64,000 nt of DNA from CAZMZW01 sp963802275 (GTDB taxonomy: Bacteria; Chloroflexota; Anaerolineae; Anaerolineales; Anaerolineaceae). Positions 60,651-64,000 of the stretch are shown in pieces; position 1 is the stretch's first letter, and each line of letters opens with the position of its first letter. Location: assembly GCA_963802275.1 (NCBI GenBank), contig CAWDIB010000003.1:190581-254580 (forward strand). Reading direction: 5' to 3'. The notes beneath the pieces are model-generated. The model was not told the origin of the DNA. It made no database searches and saw only the letters and a program-made list of their open reading frames with translations. The position numbers and the translations under genes were made by a program.

Positions 60651-61264
60651 ATGCCCGTGAAGCCGCTCCAGGCGCCCGAGATATTCCGGAAGCCGATCGC
60701 GTCGGTCGACACCGCGCCCCTGCCGCTGCTCGAAGCGCTGCACGGCATGCTGGATGACGCCGACATCGCCTACAACTACGGCATCTGCCTGAGCGAAATG
60801 GGTCGGGTGGAAGACGCGCTCGCCCCGCTCGAGCGCTGCGTCGCCATCGACGCGACGTGCACGAACGCCCATGTCGGCCTGGGCGTCGCCTGCGCGCGCC
60901 CGCAACCGGATCGCCAACGCGCAGCTGTATGCGCCCGTGGACGGCGCCGCGCGGATGGATGCCGTGTTCTACATGCAGGGCGCGATGGACACCTTCGCGC
61001 AGAAGTCACGCGCAGGAGCTCGGGCGCATCGTCATGGAGATCGCGCAGCGCGGCCAGTCGGGCCTGCAGATCAACGAGCCCGAGGTGCGCTACACGCTGA
61101 AGAGCCCGCGCGGCATGTGGGTGGCGGAGGTGCCGATCAAGCCGAAAGGCATATCCACCAGGAAGCGCACCATCGGCACGCCGGAATTCCGCCACTTCAC
61201 CGAGGTCGAGGGGCGGTTCGCCAACCTGCTGCCTGCGAAAGGTGCCGCCGGGCTGCTGCATTGA
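60651..61264 (+). pseudogene. TPR-like gene broken over several frames
   Basis: The frame from ATG 60,651 encodes KPLQAPEIFRKPIASVDTAPLPLLEALHGM and a TPR unit (IAYNYGICLSEMGRVEDALAPLERCVAIDATCTNAHVGLGVACA), then goes out of frame. Other frames continue with VDGAARMDAVFYMQGAMDTFAQK and ELGRIVMEIAQRGQSGLQINEPEVRYTLKSPRGMWVAEVP, ending at 61,264. The pieces look like one or two proteins damaged by small indels. The identity of the C-terminal part is not known to me. Confidence 0.55.
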
Positions 61265-61298
61265 TGGGCCGCGCAGGGCGCGCCGTCGCGACTTCGCC

Positions 61299-61706
61299 TT
61301 ACTCCTCCCCGAAATCGACGCTCCCGTCCTCCAGGTCCCGCTCGTAGTCCCAGCTCCCGTCATTGTCGAGATCGCGGTCCGTGCCGTCGCGCTCGTGGTC
61401 CCACTGCCCGTCGTTGTCGATGTCGCGGTCGGTGCCCCCGCGATCGGAGTCCCACTGGTTGTCGTTGTCCAGGTCGCGGTCGGTGCCGCCCCGGTCAGCG
61501 TCCCACTGCCCGTCGTTGTCGAGATCGCGATCGGTGCCGCCACGCCCGAAGTCCCACTGCCCGTCGTTGTCCAGGTCGCGATCGGTGCCGCCGCGCCCGT
61601 AATCCCACTGGCCGTCGTTGTCGAGATCGCGGTCCGTGCCGGCGGCGAAGGTGGGCGCCGCCGCGAAGGCCAGCAGCAGGGCGATAATCGGAATCTTGCG
61701 GTTCAT
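61299..61706 (-). CDS. Exported Asp-rich tandem-repeat protein
   Basis: A 135-residue protein with a clear signal peptide (MNRKIPIIALLLAFAAAPTFAA). The mature part is six repeats of 17 residues (GTDRDLDNDGQWDYGRG and variants), then LEDGSVDFGEE. Each unit has the Asp spacing D-x-D-x-D-x-D-G seen in calcium-binding loops such as thrombospondin type 3 and dockerin. Calcium binding outside the cytoplasm is inferred. The frame upstream of 61,706 stays open by composition alone. Confidence 0.8.
   Translation of the reverse strand: MNRKIPIIALLLAFAAAPTFAAGTDRDLDNDGQWDYGRGGTDRDLDNDGQWDFGRGGTDRDLDNDGQWDADRGGTDRDLDNDNQWDSDRGGTDRDIDNDGQWDHERDGTDRDLDNDGSWDYERDLEDGSVDFGEE
61335..61640 (-). repeat. Six 51-bp tandem repeats in the Asp-rich protein gene
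   Basis: Six consecutive 51-base units encode the 17-residue repeats. They differ mainly at the last few codons (YGRG, FGRG, ADRG, SDRG, HERD, YERD) and by single changes such as N-for-G in unit 4 and S-for-Q in unit 6. Confidence 0.9.
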
Positions 61707-61826
61707 GCCGGTTCTCCAGCGGTGCGGGGCTGCGCGCGCAGCAGGAACCGTAGCATGGCAGCGATGAGCCTCAGGTGGTGAGGCTGGCGGGTGCGACAAT
61801 GAATCCCGGATCCCAGGAGCTTGCGT

Positions 61827-62690
61827 ATGCAGGTGTTCTACCGCCCCGAACAGTCCGTTTTCGTGAAATCGTCTTCCCCCAGCGCCGGCAAGCCCGCGCA
61901 GGTGGTGGAGGATTGGCGCGGCCGCTTCGGCGCAAGCCTCGAGTTCACCAGCTTCGAACCCGTCACGCGTGAGGACTTCTACCGCGTGCACGACCGCTCT
62001 TACGTGGACGGCGTCTTCACGCTCGAACGCCCGAACGGTTTCGGCACGCGCCAGGCCGAGGTGGGCGAGGCGCTGCGCTACACCAGCGGCTCGATGCGGG
62101 CGGCGGCGCTCGCGGCCTGGCAACGCGGCGGCATCACGGTGTCGCCGACTTCGGGCTTCCACCACGCCGGATACGGCTACGGCGGTGGCTACTGCACCTT
62201 CAACGGCTTGGTGCTGGCGGCGCTGGCCGTTCTCGATGCCGGCGCGCGGCAGATCGCGATCATCGATTGCGACTACCACTACGGCGACGGCACCCACGAC
62301 ATTCTGCTGCGCCTGGACCTGTACGACCAGGTGCGCCACTGGACGCTGGGCGCGCACAGCAAGGGCAACGAGCGGCAGGTGCTGGCGCGGCTGGAGGCCG
62401 CGCTCACCGAAACCCTGGGCGGCAGCGAGCTCGTCATCTACCAGGCCGGCGCGGACTCGCACGAGGACGATCCGCTGGGCGGCGTGTTCAGCACCGAAGG
62501 CTACCGCGAGCGAGACCGGATGGTGTTCGGAGCCGCGGCGCGCGCGGGCGTGCCGGTGGTGAATTTGGCGGGTGGGTATCAGGAGCCGTTGCGCAAGGTG
62601 CTGGAACTGCATGCGATTACGATGGGGGAGGCGCTGGCTGCGGAAGGGGTATACGGTCAGCTCGCCGCGCACGCAGACCAGAAGCGGTGA
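61827..62690 (+). CDS. Histone deacetylase family protein
   Basis: A 287-residue zinc deacetylase of the HDAC/acetylpolyamine-aminohydrolase family. Visible are FTSFEPVTREDFYRVHDRSYVDGVF, the His-His pair in TSGFHHAGYGYGGGYCTFNG, the zinc ligands in IDCDYHYGDGTHD, and QAGADSHEDDPLGG with the last Asp ligand. The C-terminal Gly-Gly-Tyr (NLAGGYQ) lies in the catalytic pocket region. Substrates may be acetylated polyamines or proteins. ATG 61,827 follows AGGAG. It is the only long, fully intact gene in this part. Confidence 0.93.
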   Translation: MQVFYRPEQSVFVKSSSPSAGKPAQVVEDWRGRFGASLEFTSFEPVTREDFYRVHDRSYVDGVFTLERPNGFGTRQAEVGEALRYTSGSMRAAALAAWQRGGITVSPTSGFHHAGYGYGGGYCTFNGLVLAALAVLDAGARQIAIIDCDYHYGDGTHDILLRLDLYDQVRHWTLGAHSKGNERQVLARLEAALTETLGGSELVIYQAGADSHEDDPLGGVFSTEGYRERDRMVFGAAARAGVPVVNLAGGYQEPLRKVLELHAITMGEALAAEGVYGQLAAHADQKR

Positions 62691-62862
62691 ATGAGCACGA
62701 TTGATATTCCTTGGTACTCGATTGGGCGTGACCTATTTGGGCTACGTATCCGAGTTTGCTTTCGGGAGCGCGCAGCGCAATCGCGATGCGACCGATCTGT
62801 TGCCAAGATGGCGGTTCTATCCCGCAGTGCGAGTCAGTACTTTGAATAGTTTTCGGTAAAAC
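62691..62862 (+). other. Short gap without a confident gene
   Basis: Frames here are short and lack ribosome sites; one (from 62,697, MSTIDIPWYSIGRDLFG...) overlaps another of equal length in a different frame. I see no known family. Confidence 0.4.
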
Positions 62863-63075
62863 ATGAAAGTTACTTGGACTCAACGCGCAGCGAACCACCT
62901 GACCGCTCGATATTGCGTCACATTCGAGGATATTGGCCAGTCGGCAGACGAATTCGAAAAGCGCTGGCGTGATCAGGGGAAACGGCTGGACACAGTGAAC
63001 ACCTCCGAAAAATATGACCTCAATGCAGTCGACGCACGGTCATGGCGCCGTGAATGGAATTCGCACGGCCGATGA
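62863..63075 (+). CDS. 70-residue hypothetical protein
   Basis: A short frame starting MKVTWTQRAANHLTARYCVTFEDIG and ending WRREWNSHGR. It is followed within about 80 bases by the PLD-helicase remnant. It might be the start of a gene damaged by a frame break. No family is recognised. Confidence 0.35.
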   Translation: MKVTWTQRAANHLTARYCVTFEDIGQSADEFEKRWRDQGKRLDTVNTSEKYDLNAVDARSWRREWNSHGR

Positions 63076-63152
63076 GTCACAGGACCTGGTAAAGTTCGTG
63101 TACGGCAAAACAAACCGCAACAGAACACCCGGTCCGACGCGAACTGTACGAA

Positions 63153-64000
63153 ATGGTCCACACCGATTCCGTACTCAATCTGCCTGACGAATCCAGAATG
63201 CTCGATGTTGTGCGGCGTGGCCTGGAATACGCTGACGACATTTTTGCATCGTGGTGTCGTTTACGAGGTGTAGCGGACTGGGCCTTTTGATAGATTCGCT
63301 TCGGCGGGTCGCGGAAGCACCGGTGGAACAATACGTATGCTCACCTCGACATACCAGTCGGTGACGCAACCGGAAGCGCTTGATGTCCTTCTACAGCTTC
63401 CTTGCGTCGAAACCCGCGTGCAGATGGGCACCGTCGGATTGCACGCAAAGTTTTGGTGGTTTCATGGCGAAAGTGGCGCGGAGTGTTGGGCAGGCTCCTC
63501 GAATCTGTCCAAAGGCGGGTTAGCCACCAATATTGAATGGAATGTCCGCCGAATTGACTCAGCCGTCATCCAGGAAACACGTCATCAGTTCGAGCGTCTA
63601 TGGAACAGGGATGACGTGCGCGAGTTGGATGATCTTTAATTCGCTTGTATCGAAAATCCTACCTGGAAAATGCGGTAGCTAACTTGGTGCGACCGGCGGT
63701 CGCCGAAGTCCCGTGTGATTCGGTTAGTCCGAATGAATCGCAGCGCGAAGCGCTAATGTGTCTTGCGGAGCTTCGAGGGAGGGGTGAGCGTCGAGCAGCG
63801 GTGATTGCGGCTACCGGCGTCGGCAAGACGTACCTCGCCGCATTCGATGTTCTCCAAAGCGAGTCGCGAACGGCACTATATGTATCGCATCGACTTGAGC
63901 ACCTGTTGCAAGCACGGCGAGCATTCTCTCGTGTGTTTGGATTGAGCCGGACGTTCGGGGTTGTGGGCGGCGGTCATGATGGGGCCGATGCGGACATTGT
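63153..64000 (+). pseudogene. PLD-domain/DEAD-like helicase, frameshifted, runs off the window
   Basis: Pieces in different frames make one gene. First MVHTDSVLNLPDESRMLDVVRRGLEYADDIFASW, then (63,280-63,330) LLIDSLRRVAEA, then GTIRMLTSTYQSVTQPEALDVL and the phospholipase D core GLHAKFWWFHGE...WAGSSNLSKGGL. After a further frame change near 63,637 come LIRLYRKSYLENAVA and a helicase start with Walker A VIAATGVGKTYLAAFDVL. Such PLD-plus-helicase proteins are found in restriction- and defence-type islands. At least three frame breaks are needed, and the gene's end is beyond 64,000. Confidence 0.75.

Noticed and set aside
61335..61640. CRISPR-like array
   Set aside because: The repeats are contiguous, in frame, and encode a repeated protein motif; there are no unique spacers.
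61707..62672. Long minus-strand frame continuing upstream of the Asp-rich repeat protein
   Set aside because: It is antisense to the clear HDAC gene and stays open because of high GC; the signal peptide at 61,706 marks the real start.
1..64000. Insertion sequences, integrases, rRNA, tRNA genes or CRISPR-cas loci
   Set aside because: I looked for transposase DDE patterns, tyrosine/serine recombinases, tRNA T-arm sequences and direct-repeat arrays and found none that hold up.

Overview
The first ~58.47 kb reads as one stretch of an Anaerolineae-type (Chloroflexota) chromosome of moderate GC. It carries many lipoproteins with Cys lipoboxes, NBR1-Ig-like and SH3b/LysM/CAP wall-facing proteins, tatABC, TspO- and MscL-type membrane proteins, and much c-di-GMP machinery. 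The last ~5.5 kb is abruptly GC-rich, is full of frameshifted or truncated genes, and holds a paired REP of the kind common in Xanthomonadales. It looks like DNA of a different, gammaproteobacterial source. A Chloroflexota-side membrane gene and a metK-like gene are both cut at the same point (~58,460-58,475), so a chimeric assembly is the simplest explanation; a recent insertion is the alternative.

Layout. 1-6,950: a partial DegV gene divergent from tatABC, a second DegV protein, an aldo/keto reductase and two lipoproteins. 7,007-14,533: a threonine-synthase-like enzyme, a two-component system with a membrane-anchored PepSY-like protein beside it, a PsbP/DcrB-like lipoprotein, and a DUF1295 (frameshifted)-DUF1475-TspO membrane cluster. 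14,625-25,932: MscL with a zinc ribbon, a PEBP protein, a 1293-residue PAS/GAF/HD-GYP sensor, ClpP, a cupin, an MFS carrier, DeoC, a PAS-GGDEF protein, and a HhH and an SH3 protein. 26,062-30,281: a minus-strand operon of a large membrane-anchored ectodomain protein, a BcsA-like cellulose synthase with a PilZ-like tail, and a secreted GH5 glycosidase. 30,445-32,717: HEAT-repeat protein, uridine phosphorylase, FGE-like protein.

32,904-36,803 is the most unusual locus: an 80-residue protein, a radical SAM enzyme with extra C-terminal cysteines, a membrane protein ending in a dense alternating Cys/Ala tail, a TPM-like lipoprotein and a LemA-like lipoprotein, with ATGA overlaps between the first three genes. 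It suggests a radical-SAM-linked modification or metal-loading system acting on an envelope protein. 36,930-40,686 holds a GH25/SH3b lysozyme plus PAS-GGDEF pair and a second, decayed copy of the same pair. 42,067-44,329 holds two tandem NBR1-Ig-like lipoproteins with matching promoters. 44,467-46,394 is a thioredoxin/thioredoxin-reductase/CsoR-family/FmdB operon behind a 22-bp palindrome. 46,648-49,145 is an ABC-2 exporter. The left part ends with DinB, DeoD, GH114, VIT1-like, CAP-LysM and DUF554 genes, then an ArsR regulator with a 32-bp operator on its own promoter next to a P2-type ATPase.

The right part (58.47-64.0 kb) holds two metK-like remnants around a hicAB pair, a RHH-like fragment, a lone relB, a broken TPR gene, a 17-residue-repeat Asp-rich exported protein, an HDAC-family deacetylase, and a frameshifted PLD-helicase running off the window. 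Single-base frame breaks recur in both parts, so some of the broken genes may reflect sequence errors rather than true decay.
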